Assembly: GCF_003002825.1 (NCBI RefSeq)
Contig: NZ_PVTE01000005.1
Location: 62,001-126,000 of the forward strand
Source of the DNA: Spirosoma oryzae
GTDB lineage: Bacteria; Bacteroidota; Bacteroidia; Cytophagales; Spirosomataceae
Direction of reading: 5' to 3'
DNA: 64,000 nucleotides
The position numbers were made by a program, and so were the translations under genes. A model generated the notes under the pieces. That model worked only from the letters and a program-made list of their open reading frames with translations. It ran no database searches and had not been told where the DNA came from. Below are positions 26,240-35,249 of the stretch, piece by piece (within the stretch, counting starts at the first letter, position 1; each line of letters begins with the position of its first letter).

Positions 26240-29200
26240 ATGCGATTACATCTACTTACCGGCTTACTACTCATTGGTTGTCTGTTGTCGGCCGGCAGGC
26301 TGTTGGGCCAACGTATTGACCCCGCCACCATCAGCGATCCGGTCTGCCTGGGGGCATCGTTGACTGTGCCATTTACCGTACAGGGTCGGTTTACGGATAG
26401 CAACGTCTTTAGTGTGCAACTGCGCAACAGCACGACGGGCGCGGTGATCCTGACGTCGGCAACCGTTACCACCAGCCCGGCTAAACTGCAACTACCGGCT
26501 ACGCTACCCGGCTTTACCGACGTTAGCCGCTACCAGTATCGTATCGTCAGCACCAGCCCGGCCGCCACCAGCGACTGGCAACGATTCAGCGCCATTCAGT
26601 CCCCCGCGTCGGTAACCCTTGTCAGCGGACTGATCCCGCTGGCCAATCCGGGACAACCGTATGAACTACGGACGATCGGGCAAGGGACGGCTCCGATCAG
26701 CATTACCCTCAGCGACGGTAGTCAGCACACCCTGACGAACTGCTGCGCCGATGCGTTCGAACAGCGTATTACGATCAATCCACAAACGTCGGGTACGTAT
26801 ACGATCAAGGCAGTTCAAAATAGTTGTGGCACGGGTAAAAGCACCGGTACGGCATCGGTGTCGGTCAATGCAGTATCGTTCAAAACGACATCGGTAACGC
26901 CGGCGGTGGTTTGTTCAGACGGAACGATTTCAGTGGCGTATTCGCAGACGGGTGACGCGTTTGGGAGTGGTACGCCCCTTAAAATCCGACTGACGACTAG
27001 TAATCCATTTTCGCAAAGCGCCACGGCTGCCGATAAGTACTATGATCTCGATGCCACGCCCGTTGCCGGCGGGCTGAAAGCGGTCGTTCCCGCCAGCGTC
27101 ACGACCGACGGTGCCGCTACGTACTTCGTGCAGGTGATCGCTGGTTCGCCCGCCGTCAGCAGCGACCCCGGTACCGCTACCGTGCGTGTTTCACCGGGTA
27201 TTACGGCGCAGATTCTCACGCCCCCGACGACGATCGATGTAGGACAGACGTTACCGCTGCGCGTGGTGCTTAACGGACGAGGACCGGGCGAGGTGGTTCT
27301 GAACGATAGTTTGTCGGTACCGATTGGCGATTTCGGAACGGAAACCAACGAAACGACGATCCGGCTGCGGCCCCGGCAAAGCACGATTTTCCGCATCACA
27401 CGCATTCAGAGTACGTGCGGCATTCAGTCGGTGACGAATACTGTCGGAACAACGATCGGGGTTCGGCCGGGTATTGCGATCGATTCGCTGCCGGGAACGG
27501 GCTTTATCCGTGGGCCGGTATGCGAAGGGCAGCCGCTTACCTTACCCATCAGCACCAATAGCACGTTTACGGCCGATACTCAGGTCTTCGTCGAATTTCG
27601 CTACGGTACGACGGGCGATGTTATCAAGTTCACCCCCGCCACTATACAGGGTGGAAACAAGCTGGTGTTTACCGTGCCTGAACTGCCTTCCGATACGGTA
27701 AACTTCTTTGGTCGGCGGCAGTATGGCATCCGCGTGCTGACGTTGAACCCAACGACGGCCAGTGCCAGCGATCCTAGTTACGTGTTGGCCGTAACGACCA
27801 AACCCCGCCCGCTTTTCGCACAGGCCGATCAGCAAACGGTACTTGCCAAACCCGGCGTTGCCACGGTTCGGATTCAGCATGTTGGTGGTGGACCGTATGA
27901 ACTGAAACTGTCGAACGGTCAGGTACTGACCAGCACCTGTCTCGATTGCGACGACGTCAACGCGACCATCTATGCCAGCCAGAATAAGACGGTGCGGATA
28001 CTGTATGCGCAGAACGGATGCGGCCGGGTAGATAACCCGGCGTCGGCAACCGCAACGTTCACGGTGCAGAATTCGGCAACTGCCGGTATCGAAATCGATT
28101 CGGTTGAACAGAACAAGTGCAATTCCGACAGCATCCGGGTCTTTTTTCACACTACCGGTCTGAGTTCGCAAACCGTAGTCGTGCAGGCGGCTTCGGTAGG
28201 CTACGGCGTAGGCGAGGGCTGGACAACGGCACCCGTCGTGGGTGGGGGTAGCGGTAGCCCGGTACGGATCAAGCTGGATGATGTCAGTAAAATCCGCATC
28301 AGCGGAAGCGGTCAGGTCAGTAATGAGGTCCGGGTAGATGTCAATAAGAAACCGGTTGCCGAGATCAATTACACCCCCCCCGCAACGGCGTATCTGTTCG
28401 GAGCCGAACCCAACACGATTCTGCCGGGAACAGCCGTAACACTCAGTACGATTTATGCATCGGGGCAGGGGCCCTACCGTACGGTGTACACCGACGGTAC
28501 CACTGATTACATAGCGCCAAACGGTGGTACGATGGTCAGTGTAGTGCCCACGCAGCGGACTACATACCGGCTCAAGTCGATTTCAAACGCCTGTGGAACG
28601 GGTACTGTGTCTGGCCCCGGTATTACGTATAATCCGATGCCCTTTGCGATTAAAGTACCCGCCCAACTTACAGATCTCTACTATTATTCGCTCTGCGCCG
28701 GTACCAGTCAGACCATTCCGTTTATCACCAGTCCGGCTGCGCCGACGGGCGTTACCTATGCGCTGCAACTGGCCTCGCGTCGGGATTCGGTTTTCTCGGA
28801 TTTGGCTACTACAGCCGCGTCGCCGTTTGGCGTAACGATACCCGCTTCCCTGACGACTGGTGACTACTACCTGCGGATCATTGCTAAAAATACGGATGCG
28901 AGGACAGCGGCTCTGCTCACGCGGATTTCACAGACGCCAACGGTGGTTTTGAGCAGTGTCGCCAGTAGCACCGTAGTTGATGCCGGTAGTGCGCTGTCAC
29001 TACAACTGACGCTGACGGGGTCGGCGCCCTGGCAGGTGCAGTACAGCGACCTTGCCACGCAGACCGTTACAAGTGCTTCTGCTACCCGCGAGGTTCGACC
29101 GACGACAGGGCAGACGTACAGCATTCGTAGCGTTTCGAACGCTTGTGGGTACGGTACAGCATCGGGTAGTGTCAACGTGCAGGTGAAACCACAGCTTCGC

Positions 29201-30571
29201 GTGGCTGCGAGCGTGACAAAGCCAGTGTGTGTTGGGGGGACCATGCCTGTTTCGCTGACGGCACTCGGCGATTTTACCAGTGCATCGACGGTGCAACTGG
29301 CCCTGATTCCGCCGACGGGCAGCGCCGATATTGCGCTGTCGAGCGTACCGGCTACTAGTGGTACGGTGTCGCTTACTGTCCCCAACAGCGTGTCGGCGGG
29401 CTCGTACCGACTGCGGGCAACGGCATCGGGTGGACAGACCGAATCGATCAGCAGCGCGTTCGACCTGAGTGCGCCCCCTGTTTATACGCTATCGGGCAGT
29501 ACGACCGTCAACGCGGGCGGTACCACTTTCCTGACATTGAAAGGCGCAAACATGAATGCCCTGCCGACGACGTATACGCTTTCGGATGGATACCAAGGGA
29601 GTTTCTTCACCAGCAGCGGACAGACCAGCATGCGGGTTGATCCCTTGCAAACGACTACCTACACGGTATCATCAATTGCTAACGGATGTGGAACGGGCGT
29701 AGCATCCGGCAGTGCTGTCGTAACCGTATTGCCGGCCAGTGATAGAACGATCGACCTGACCGGTATTGGCGATGGCTTTACCTGCTCGGGGTCCACGATA
29801 ACGGTGCTGTTTCAGACAACGGGTAGCTTTTCGGCGGATAATACATTCACGCTTCAGATCTCCGATTCGACCGGGGCGAATTTCCGAAACATCGCTACCG
29901 CTACCGCGATCAATGCCATTCAGGCAACGATTCCGACTGACCTGCCCGCTGGTTATGGGTACCGACTGCGTATCCTGTCGTCGGATGGGTCGATGAGTAA
30001 TACCATTCCATCGCCGTTTACACTGCGGGCTGGTGGGGCAACGGCAACGTTCAGCGCAGCTTCGTTTACCATACGGCCCGATAACATTGTACCGTTAACG
30101 GTAAATTTCACCGGACAGGGCCCCTGGTACTATACGATTCAGAATGGGACTGCGAGCCAGAACTTGCAGACGACAAGCACCCCGGCTATCGTTGAACTGC
30201 CCTTCTCCGGAACGACAGCGTTTACGCTGACAACGGTGAGTAACGGCTGCGGTCTCGGCAAGATCGGTGCTATACCCACAGCGCAGGCCTTGATTATCAC
30301 CGCTGAAGAACCGCTGCTGACACCCAGTATCAACATTTATCCGAATCCCACCGTCGATCGTGTGCAGGTCGACCTGACCAACTGGACAGGTGGTCCGGCC
30401 CGGCTGGAACTGATCGACGCGACGGGGCAACGATTGAGCGAACAGACGATCACGGGTGCGTCGGGTGAAGTTTGGCTGAACAAGTGGCCGGGTCGCCTGT
30501 TTTTCTTACGAATCAGCAGCACTCGTACCGATTTTCGGGCTACCTACCGGATCGTGCGGCAAGAACGCTGA
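26240..30571 (+). CDS. Large modular secreted protein with seven repeats and T9SS sorting domain
   Basis: 1443 residues from the ATG at 26240; an earlier TTG would place 15 residues ahead of the signal peptide. After the signal (cut near LLGQ) there are seven tandem modules of about 180-200 residues. Each opens with a Cys motif followed by beta strands (VCLGASLTV, VCSDGTISV, VCEGQPLTL, KCNSDSIRV, LCAGTSQTI, VCVGGTMPV, TCSGSTITV). Each ends with a TYxIxSVxNxCGxG strand. The two cysteines per module may form disulfides. The C-terminus has INIYPNPTVDRVQVDL, a type A sorting domain. No catalytic motif is visible; an adhesin or surface-layer role is likely. Confidence 0.85.
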   Translation: MRLHLLTGLLLIGCLLSAGRLLGQRIDPATISDPVCLGASLTVPFTVQGRFTDSNVFSVQLRNSTTGAVILTSATVTTSPAKLQLPATLPGFTDVSRYQYRIVSTSPAATSDWQRFSAIQSPASVTLVSGLIPLANPGQPYELRTIGQGTAPISITLSDGSQHTLTNCCADAFEQRITINPQTSGTYTIKAVQNSCGTGKSTGTASVSVNAVSFKTTSVTPAVVCSDGTISVAYSQTGDAFGSGTPLKIRLTTSNPFSQSATAADKYYDLDATPVAGGLKAVVPASVTTDGAATYFVQVIAGSPAVSSDPGTATVRVSPGITAQILTPPTTIDVGQTLPLRVVLNGRGPGEVVLNDSLSVPIGDFGTETNETTIRLRPRQSTIFRITRIQSTCGIQSVTNTVGTTIGVRPGIAIDSLPGTGFIRGPVCEGQPLTLPISTNSTFTADTQVFVEFRYGTTGDVIKFTPATIQGGNKLVFTVPELPSDTVNFFGRRQYGIRVLTLNPTTASASDPSYVLAVTTKPRPLFAQADQQTVLAKPGVATVRIQHVGGGPYELKLSNGQVLTSTCLDCDDVNATIYASQNKTVRILYAQNGCGRVDNPASATATFTVQNSATAGIEIDSVEQNKCNSDSIRVFFHTTGLSSQTVVVQAASVGYGVGEGWTTAPVVGGGSGSPVRIKLDDVSKIRISGSGQVSNEVRVDVNKKPVAEINYTPPATAYLFGAEPNTILPGTAVTLSTIYASGQGPYRTVYTDGTTDYIAPNGGTMVSVVPTQRTTYRLKSISNACGTGTVSGPGITYNPMPFAIKVPAQLTDLYYYSLCAGTSQTIPFITSPAAPTGVTYALQLASRRDSVFSDLATTAASPFGVTIPASLTTGDYYLRIIAKNTDARTAALLTRISQTPTVVLSSVASSTVVDAGSALSLQLTLTGSAPWQVQYSDLATQTVTSASATREVRPTTGQTYSIRSVSNACGYGTASGSVNVQVKPQLRVAASVTKPVCVGGTMPVSLTALGDFTSASTVQLALIPPTGSADIALSSVPATSGTVSLTVPNSVSAGSYRLRATASGGQTESISSAFDLSAPPVYTLSGSTTVNAGGTTFLTLKGANMNALPTTYTLSDGYQGSFFTSSGQTSMRVDPLQTTTYTVSSIANGCGTGVASGSAVVTVLPASDRTIDLTGIGDGFTCSGSTITVLFQTTGSFSADNTFTLQISDSTGANFRNIATATAINAIQATIPTDLPAGYGYRLRILSSDGSMSNTIPSPFTLRAGGATATFSAASFTIRPDNIVPLTVNFTGQGPWYYTIQNGTASQNLQTTSTPAIVELPFSGTTAFTLTTVSNGCGLGKIGAIPTAQALIITAEEPLLTPSINIYPNPTVDRVQVDLTNWTGGPARLELIDATGQRLSEQTITGASGEVWLNKWPGRLFFLRISSTRTDFRATYRIVRQER

Positions 30572-30659
30572 TGTCAATTTTGGTGATTCACATATGAGCA
30601 GCCCGTCTGCTTTCGTTCTGTAAGGGCTTGTTTATGCCTTATCTGTACCAACCGTTCTA

Positions 30660-31244
30660 ATGAGAAACTGGCTTATTGCGTTTGTTGCGTTTTGCTGTCT
30701 CACAGCTTGTCAGCGCCCCGTTGCTTATTTTCAACGAACGGCTCATGTCCCCGCTGCCCGCCTAAATAAATCAATTGAAGCGATACCAATGCCCGCCGTT
30801 GAAGCTGTAGCCGAACCGGTCGTGCCGGTAGAGAACCTACCGGAATCTGCCGACGTATTGGTCGCGTCGACAACCCAGCGGCTGGTCGGCGAAAATGCAC
30901 AGCAGGTCAGACAGCACACGCAGCGGATAAGCCGCTTCCTGACGAATTCGGTGACTACTGAAGCCCAGGTGGTCGGTCAGCAGCAGCCGAAACCGAAGCC
31001 AAAACCCAAGATGCGACTGGGTAACAAGATTCGTGACGCACTGGGTATGCCGTTGCGGCAAGAACTGAACTGGTGGCAGCGTATCAGCTGGAAGCTGAAA
31101 GCATCGGTGATCATCATCCTGGTGGCCGTGCTATTTGCGATCTTCCACATCACCATTCTGGCCATAATCTTCGGCATCGTAGCCGCCTTCCTGCTCATCA
31201 GCGGATTGCGTCGCTCGTTCAAAGTCCGTCGGCCGTGGTTTTAA
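30660..31244 (+). CDS. Lipoprotein with C-terminal membrane helices
   Basis: 194 residues. The signal ends in CCLTAC (Cys17), a lipobox. A proline- and valine-rich linker and a KPKPKPK stretch (about 120) lead to an amphipathic region and two strongly hydrophobic helices (about 147-182), ending in basic RRSFKVRRPWF. The combination of an N-terminal lipid anchor with C-terminal membrane helices is unusual. It may instead be an inner-membrane protein with an uncleaved first helix. No family is recognised. Confidence 0.65.
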   Translation: MRNWLIAFVAFCCLTACQRPVAYFQRTAHVPAARLNKSIEAIPMPAVEAVAEPVVPVENLPESADVLVASTTQRLVGENAQQVRQHTQRISRFLTNSVTTEAQVVGQQQPKPKPKPKMRLGNKIRDALGMPLRQELNWWQRISWKLKASVIIILVAVLFAIFHITILAIIFGIVAAFLLISGLRRSFKVRRPWF

Positions 31245-31250
31245 ATATGG

Positions 31251-31371
31251 TTTACGGTTTTCAGTACACAGTTTACGGTTGACTTACGTGCGCAATCGTC
31301 GGTAGTCAAACTAAGAACGACAAAAGACCACTTGCAAACCGTAAACTGACTACCGAAAACCGTACACCGAC
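31251..31371. repeat. Inverted repeat of CAGTTTACGG words
   Basis: The left arm (TTTACGGTTTTCAG, then ACAGTTTACGG) and the right arm (CAAACCGTAAACTG, then CCGAAAACCGTA) pair imperfectly over about 28 bases. The 16-mer TGCAAACCGTAAACTG at 31333-31348 recurs exactly at 43454-43469. It lies between convergent genes and may terminate both. Confidence 0.7.
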
Positions 31372-31372
31372 A

Positions 31373-32158
31373 CTAGTCCGGCTGTGAGGGAAGCTGTTCG
31401 GCGTCGTTGCTCTTGCGGATGATGCGGAAGATAACGGACAGCACCAGGTTATTTTTTCCTGCCGATACGATCGGTGTAAACTGATTCTGCGTGAACGATG
31501 CTGCGCTGTAGTTCGTCTGATTGACCCAGCCAACCTGCGCAACCCAACGCGGACTAAACTGATACCCAAGCCCGCCGTACAAACGGTTTCGCTCAAATAC
31601 AGGCCCTTTGGGGTTTAGGAAAATCTCGTCATAGACCGACGCGAACACAGTACCCGTGCCAATTTTGGGACTGTTAAGGGGAATAAACAGGTTCAGTCGG
31701 TACCGGAAACGATTGCGGAATTCGGTTGTATTCCCCCGGAAGTCGAACCACCGCTGTTCCAGTCGGTAGCGATGTTCGAACCGAATCCGGTCTAGGTACT
31801 GATTCAGCACCAACTGTTCCCAGACGCGCTTTTCCACGTTCAGCGGCCCCGTCGATAGGTCCTGATAGTCGTTCGTCTGGTAACGACCAGCGGCCGCCAT
31901 TACCTGCACGTTGCGGTCGAGATCATAGCTGATACCGCCTTTTAACTCGTTGTAGAAATACTGGTTGAATACACCGTTGGAACGGGCCTGCACTTCGACG
32001 TAACCACCCCATCGGGTGCTGGGTGACGCGGGCATCAGGACGGTACCGATAAACCAGGTCCCCCACGTATTGGTCGGTTGTGAAACAGTCTGTGCAAAGG
32101 CTACAGACGAAGAAACTAAACTGATTAGCAGAAGCCAGAGACGGCGGGTGTCGAACAT
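31373..32158 (-). CDS. DUF2490 outer-membrane beta-barrel-like protein
   Basis: 261 residues from the ATG at 32156-32158, with a signal peptide (SSVAFAQ). The body alternates aromatic and charged residues in strands (GGYVEVQARSNGVFNQYFY; IRFEHRYRLEQRWFDF; FRNRFRYRLNLFIPL), the pattern of DUF2490, a predicted outer-membrane barrel of Bacteroidota. It ends with strands VLSVIFRI. The family has no settled function. TATTTTTG at 32171-32164 on the minus strand is an exact -7 box but lies only five bases from this ATG, so it could give a leaderless transcript. Confidence 0.8.
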   Translation of the reverse strand: MFDTRRLWLLLISLVSSSVAFAQTVSQPTNTWGTWFIGTVLMPASPSTRWGGYVEVQARSNGVFNQYFYNELKGGISYDLDRNVQVMAAAGRYQTNDYQDLSTGPLNVEKRVWEQLVLNQYLDRIRFEHRYRLEQRWFDFRGNTTEFRNRFRYRLNLFIPLNSPKIGTGTVFASVYDEIFLNPKGPVFERNRLYGGLGYQFSPRWVAQVGWVNQTNYSAASFTQNQFTPIVSAGKNNLVLSVIFRIIRKSNDAEQLPSQPD

Positions 32159-32199
32159 ACCCGCAAAAATACATCCCGACTCGTACACATAGTAGCATA

Positions 32200-32239
32200 T
32201 AGCCCAGACCTAGAGCCACGCGGTGGCCGGTCTGGGCTA
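32200..32239 (-). terminator. Hairpin downstream of the Gfo/Idh/MocA gene
   Basis: TAGCCCAGACC (32200-32210) pairs perfectly with GGTCTGGGCTA (32229-32239). It lies just past the stop of the minus-strand oxidoreductase gene. Confidence 0.65.
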
Positions 32240-32261
32240 CACTTCTCTAGGATATACTACA

Positions 32262-33383
32262 CTATGCTTTCAGATCGATTTTGCGACCGGTTTCGGCGGC
32301 CTGGTAGATCGCCTGTAGCAGTTTGACGTCGCGCATACCTTCGGCCCCCGTAATATGATCGGGGAGGGTCTTGTTCTGGAGCAGTACCTCGCAGACACCG
32401 TCCATGTGCATCGCCTGGTGATTGACAATGGGTTTCTCGATGGGGCCTTTACTGGTACGGCCTTTCAGCGGACCGTAGCCAAAGGCAGGCGACAGTTCGA
32501 ACCAGCCGTCCTGACAACTGGCGTAAAGCCGCTCGACACCGGCTGTGTAGCTGGTCGTTGAATTGCTGACGGCACCGCTCGGAAACTGAAACTGCCAGAA
32601 CAACGTCTCTTCGACGTCTTTGAATTTTTGGGGTTCGGTCTTCGGGCCAAACTGGGCGGTTACCGAAATGGGTTCTTCACCCGTGACGTACCGTGCGCCC
32701 TGCACGGCGTAGATGCCCACGTCCATCAGCGGACCACCGCCGGCCAGTGCCTTTTTCATCCTCCATTGACCCGGATCGCCAATGCGGAACCCGTCGCTCG
32801 ACTCGACAAACTTGATCGGGCCGAACACTTTCTGCTGACCCAGCCGCATGGCTTCCTGCGTGAATGGTTCGTAGTGAAGCCGGTAACCGACGGCCAACTG
32901 CTTATTCGCTTTCTTGCAGGCGTCGATCATTTCCTGGCATTCCTGCGGCATAATCGCCATCGGTTTTTCGCAGATCACGTGCTTGCCCGCCTGAGCCGCC
33001 CGCACAACGTATTCACGGTGCATCGAGTTAGGTAATACCACATACACTACGTCGATGTCTTTATTGTCGGCGATACGGTCGAACGTTTTGTAGTCGTAGA
33101 CGTTGGCTTTCGGGATGTCGTATTTTTTCATCCACTCCTCGGCTTTCGCCGGAGTACCCGTGACAATACCTGCCAGTCGGCAGTTCTTTGTCTGCTGGAG
33201 TGCCGGTGCCAGTTGATTCTTGCTGTAGCTACCCAGGCCGACCAGTGCGATACCTAGTTTACGACCGGGTTGCGCTGTGGGTAACGGATTACCAAAAGCA
33301 TCCGTTAGTGAAGGGAGTGTTAAGGCCGATGCACCTACGCCCGCCAGAAACTGACGACGGGAGAAAGTAGAAAGTTGAGTCAT
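32262..33383 (-). CDS. Tat-exported Gfo/Idh/MocA family oxidoreductase
   Basis: 373 residues. The N-terminus has a twin-arginine signal (SRRQFLAGVGASALTLPS), so a folded cofactor-bound protein is exported. The Rossmann fold starts at LGIALVGLGSYSKNQLAPAL. The family motif EKP is in HVICEKPMA, and the C-terminal substrate domain contains RLHYEPFTQEA and GGGPLMDVGIYAVQGARYV. It resembles glucose-fructose oxidoreductase-like proteins, with tightly held NADP acting on sugars. The substrate is unknown. Terminator-like hairpins lie on both sides, so it is probably monocistronic. Confidence 0.92.
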   Translation of the reverse strand: MTQLSTFSRRQFLAGVGASALTLPSLTDAFGNPLPTAQPGRKLGIALVGLGSYSKNQLAPALQQTKNCRLAGIVTGTPAKAEEWMKKYDIPKANVYDYKTFDRIADNKDIDVVYVVLPNSMHREYVVRAAQAGKHVICEKPMAIMPQECQEMIDACKKANKQLAVGYRLHYEPFTQEAMRLGQQKVFGPIKFVESSDGFRIGDPGQWRMKKALAGGGPLMDVGIYAVQGARYVTGEEPISVTAQFGPKTEPQKFKDVEETLFWQFQFPSGAVSNSTTSYTAGVERLYASCQDGWFELSPAFGYGPLKGRTSKGPIEKPIVNHQAMHMDGVCEVLLQNKTLPDHITGAEGMRDVKLLQAIYQAAETGRKIDLKA

Positions 33384-33436
33384 GGTATACGGGGTCTAGC
33401 CGGAGTCAGGTAAAACTACAAAGGCCTGCCGACTAA

Positions 33437-33470
33437 AAAACCTACTAACCTGGGTCGGTTAATAGGTTTT
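33437..33470 (-). terminator. Hairpin between the GyrI-like and Gfo/Idh/MocA genes
   Basis: AAAACCTACTAACC pairs with GGTTAATAGGTTTT (one mismatch) around a six-base loop. On the minus strand it lies about 70 bases after the stop of the GyrI-like gene. Confidence 0.6.
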
Positions 33471-33536
33471 CAATGGGTCGGAGGTATGCTATGGTAACGA
33501 TCGCTCCTACCTAACGAGTAGGGGTTGGGGTGCCAA

Positions 33537-34019
33537 CTAAACGATACCAATCTGTACCTCTGTAACACACTGCGCTGGCTGTTCCAGATCAGCTACGATG
33601 TGCACCTCCCGCACGACAGTGCCTTCCGAATAGCCATCACGGTAAAACTGGGAAAATAACTGATCATACACGGCCGGCATGTCGCTCCAGGCCCCCGTGT
33701 GCGCGTGGCTTACACATGAAAACGCAGGTAGTTCGTTATATACAAACGTCTCTGACGGCGGACCGGCATGCTGAATGGGCAGGACCACATCCAGTTGAAA
33801 TTCCTGATTGTCGTCGCCCGATGCGCCGATATAATGCCATTGTGATGGTCCCGTGATTGTCAGCCCAAGCCGGGCAGCTTCGGCGTACAACGACTGCATA
33901 ACGGGCACGCATTCGTTGAGCCGTTTGAGCGTAACGCGTACACTGCTGACAATGGCGAGGAAAGGCGGAACGGTTTTGAGGGCGAGGATAATCGACGGGC
34001 TTTGTGCTTCAGTTGTCAT
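33537..34019 (-). CDS. GyrI-like effector-binding domain protein
   Basis: 160 residues, no DNA-binding domain. The region from FLAIVSSVRVTLKRLNECVPVMQSLYAEAARLGLTITGP through FQLDVVLPI to the end fits the stand-alone GyrI-like/SOUL fold that binds small hydrophobic or cationic ligands. It lies about 95 bases downstream of a WYL-type regulator on the same strand, so it may bind the regulator's ligand or detoxify it. The role is an inference from fold and position. Confidence 0.75.
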   Translation of the reverse strand: MTTEAQSPSIILALKTVPPFLAIVSSVRVTLKRLNECVPVMQSLYAEAARLGLTITGPSQWHYIGASGDDNQEFQLDVVLPIQHAGPPSETFVYNELPAFSCVSHAHTGAWSDMPAVYDQLFSQFYRDGYSEGTVVREVHIVADLEQPAQCVTEVQIGIV

Positions 34020-34113
34020 CGTTGTAGGAATTTAGTGTGCCCTACAAAGGTCTGAGCGACTACTGACAGCCTTATGTCAGTATGGTTTGTCAAGCGCAAT
34101 AAATAAGCTAGCC

Positions 34114-35067
34114 CTACACCATTGGCAGTTCGTAGTGCTCGACCATTTCCTGAATGTAATGCCGCATAATCTCGTTCAGCTCAGTTGGATGCTCGACGCG
34201 AATGGAATTGCCGTACATCAGCAGCCAGCGACCCAGTGTTTTCAGGCATTGCGTCAGGAACGTCATACGTACTCCGTCCAGCGTTTCTTCCTGCGAAATG
34301 AAGCCAAACGAATACCGCTCATCGTGCGTAAACCGGGCCATTTTGCGGCTGAACGTGATGACTACTTCCTGTAAGTCCTGCTCCTGCTTCAGCCGGTCCA
34401 GATAACCCTGCAAGGTCAGCCGCGACTGCCGGGGAAAAGGCTCACTTAGCTCTGCCAGCTGTTGAATCCGATCGACGCGAAAATCACGGTAGTCGTCGCG
34501 GAGCCGACAGTAAGCAATCAGGTGCCAGCCGATACCGTAGTGACACAGGCCGATGGGTTCGATGGTGCGCTGCGTCTGACTATCGTTGTAACCCGCCCGA
34601 TACACAATTGTCAGGCGGTGGCCCCGTACCAGCGCCCCTTGAATGGCGTACAGCAGTTGATCGGAGTAGGGCTGTGGACGTGTTGGGTTTAGGATTTCAA
34701 TCTGACCGGCCAGCTCATCCAGATGGTCCTTCTCTGACCGCGACAATACCGCTTTGATCTTATACAGTGCCGACTCGTAGGGCGTCCGTAACGATTCATC
34801 GGCCATTTGTGCGAGTAGCTTGCCGCCAACCTGTAGCGCGCTGGCTTCCGCGTTGGTAAACATCACCGGGGGCAGGTGGTAATCCGTCAGGAAATAACCA
34901 ATGCCCGCTTCGGCACCGATGGGAACGCCCGCTTCCTCCAGCGCCCGAATGTCCCGGTAAATCGTCCGCAGGCTCAGGTCAAACCGGTCGGCCAGTTCCT
35001 GCGCTTTCACGACCCGTTTCGTTTGCAGGTGAATCAGAATGGCGGTCAACCGGTCGATGCGATTCAT
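34114..35067 (-). CDS. YafY-type transcriptional regulator (HTH-11, WYL, WCX)
   Basis: 317 residues. The N-terminal winged HTH (residues 1-60) reads RLTAILIHLQTKRVVKAQELADRF...RTIYRDIRALEEAGVPIGAE. The WYL domain (about 140-210) contains RGHRLTIVYRAGYND and IGWHLIAYCRLRDDYRDFRVDRI. A WCX-like C-terminal region follows. WYL domains sense nucleic-acid or small-molecule ligands. It is first in a probable two-gene operon with a GyrI-like protein. Target genes cannot be read from the sequence. Confidence 0.92.
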   Translation of the reverse strand: MNRIDRLTAILIHLQTKRVVKAQELADRFDLSLRTIYRDIRALEEAGVPIGAEAGIGYFLTDYHLPPVMFTNAEASALQVGGKLLAQMADESLRTPYESALYKIKAVLSRSEKDHLDELAGQIEILNPTRPQPYSDQLLYAIQGALVRGHRLTIVYRAGYNDSQTQRTIEPIGLCHYGIGWHLIAYCRLRDDYRDFRVDRIQQLAELSEPFPRQSRLTLQGYLDRLKQEQDLQEVVITFSRKMARFTHDERYSFGFISQEETLDGVRMTFLTQCLKTLGRWLLMYGNSIRVEHPTELNEIMRHYIQEMVEHYELPMV

Positions 35068-35170
35068 GGGTGGAGAGGAGGTTGTTTATCGCGCAAGTTA
35101 AGGACTTCTACCACCCTGGAACCAACTTTACACCCTTATAACTTTACAGCGCTGCTACTTTTCAAAACAA

Positions 35171-35201
35171 CAAAGGCGGCTCTGAGTCAGAACCGCCTTT
35201 G
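35171..35201 (-). terminator. Terminator downstream of the acyl-CoA dehydrogenase gene
   Basis: CAAAGGCGG pairs with CCGCCTTTG, extended inside by TCTG/CAGA, with a T-rich minus-strand tail. It lies about 50 bases past the stop codon. Confidence 0.75.
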
Positions 35202-35249
35202 CACCTTTTCGTTGTTGATGGATTACTAGCTATATCCACCCGACCCTCC

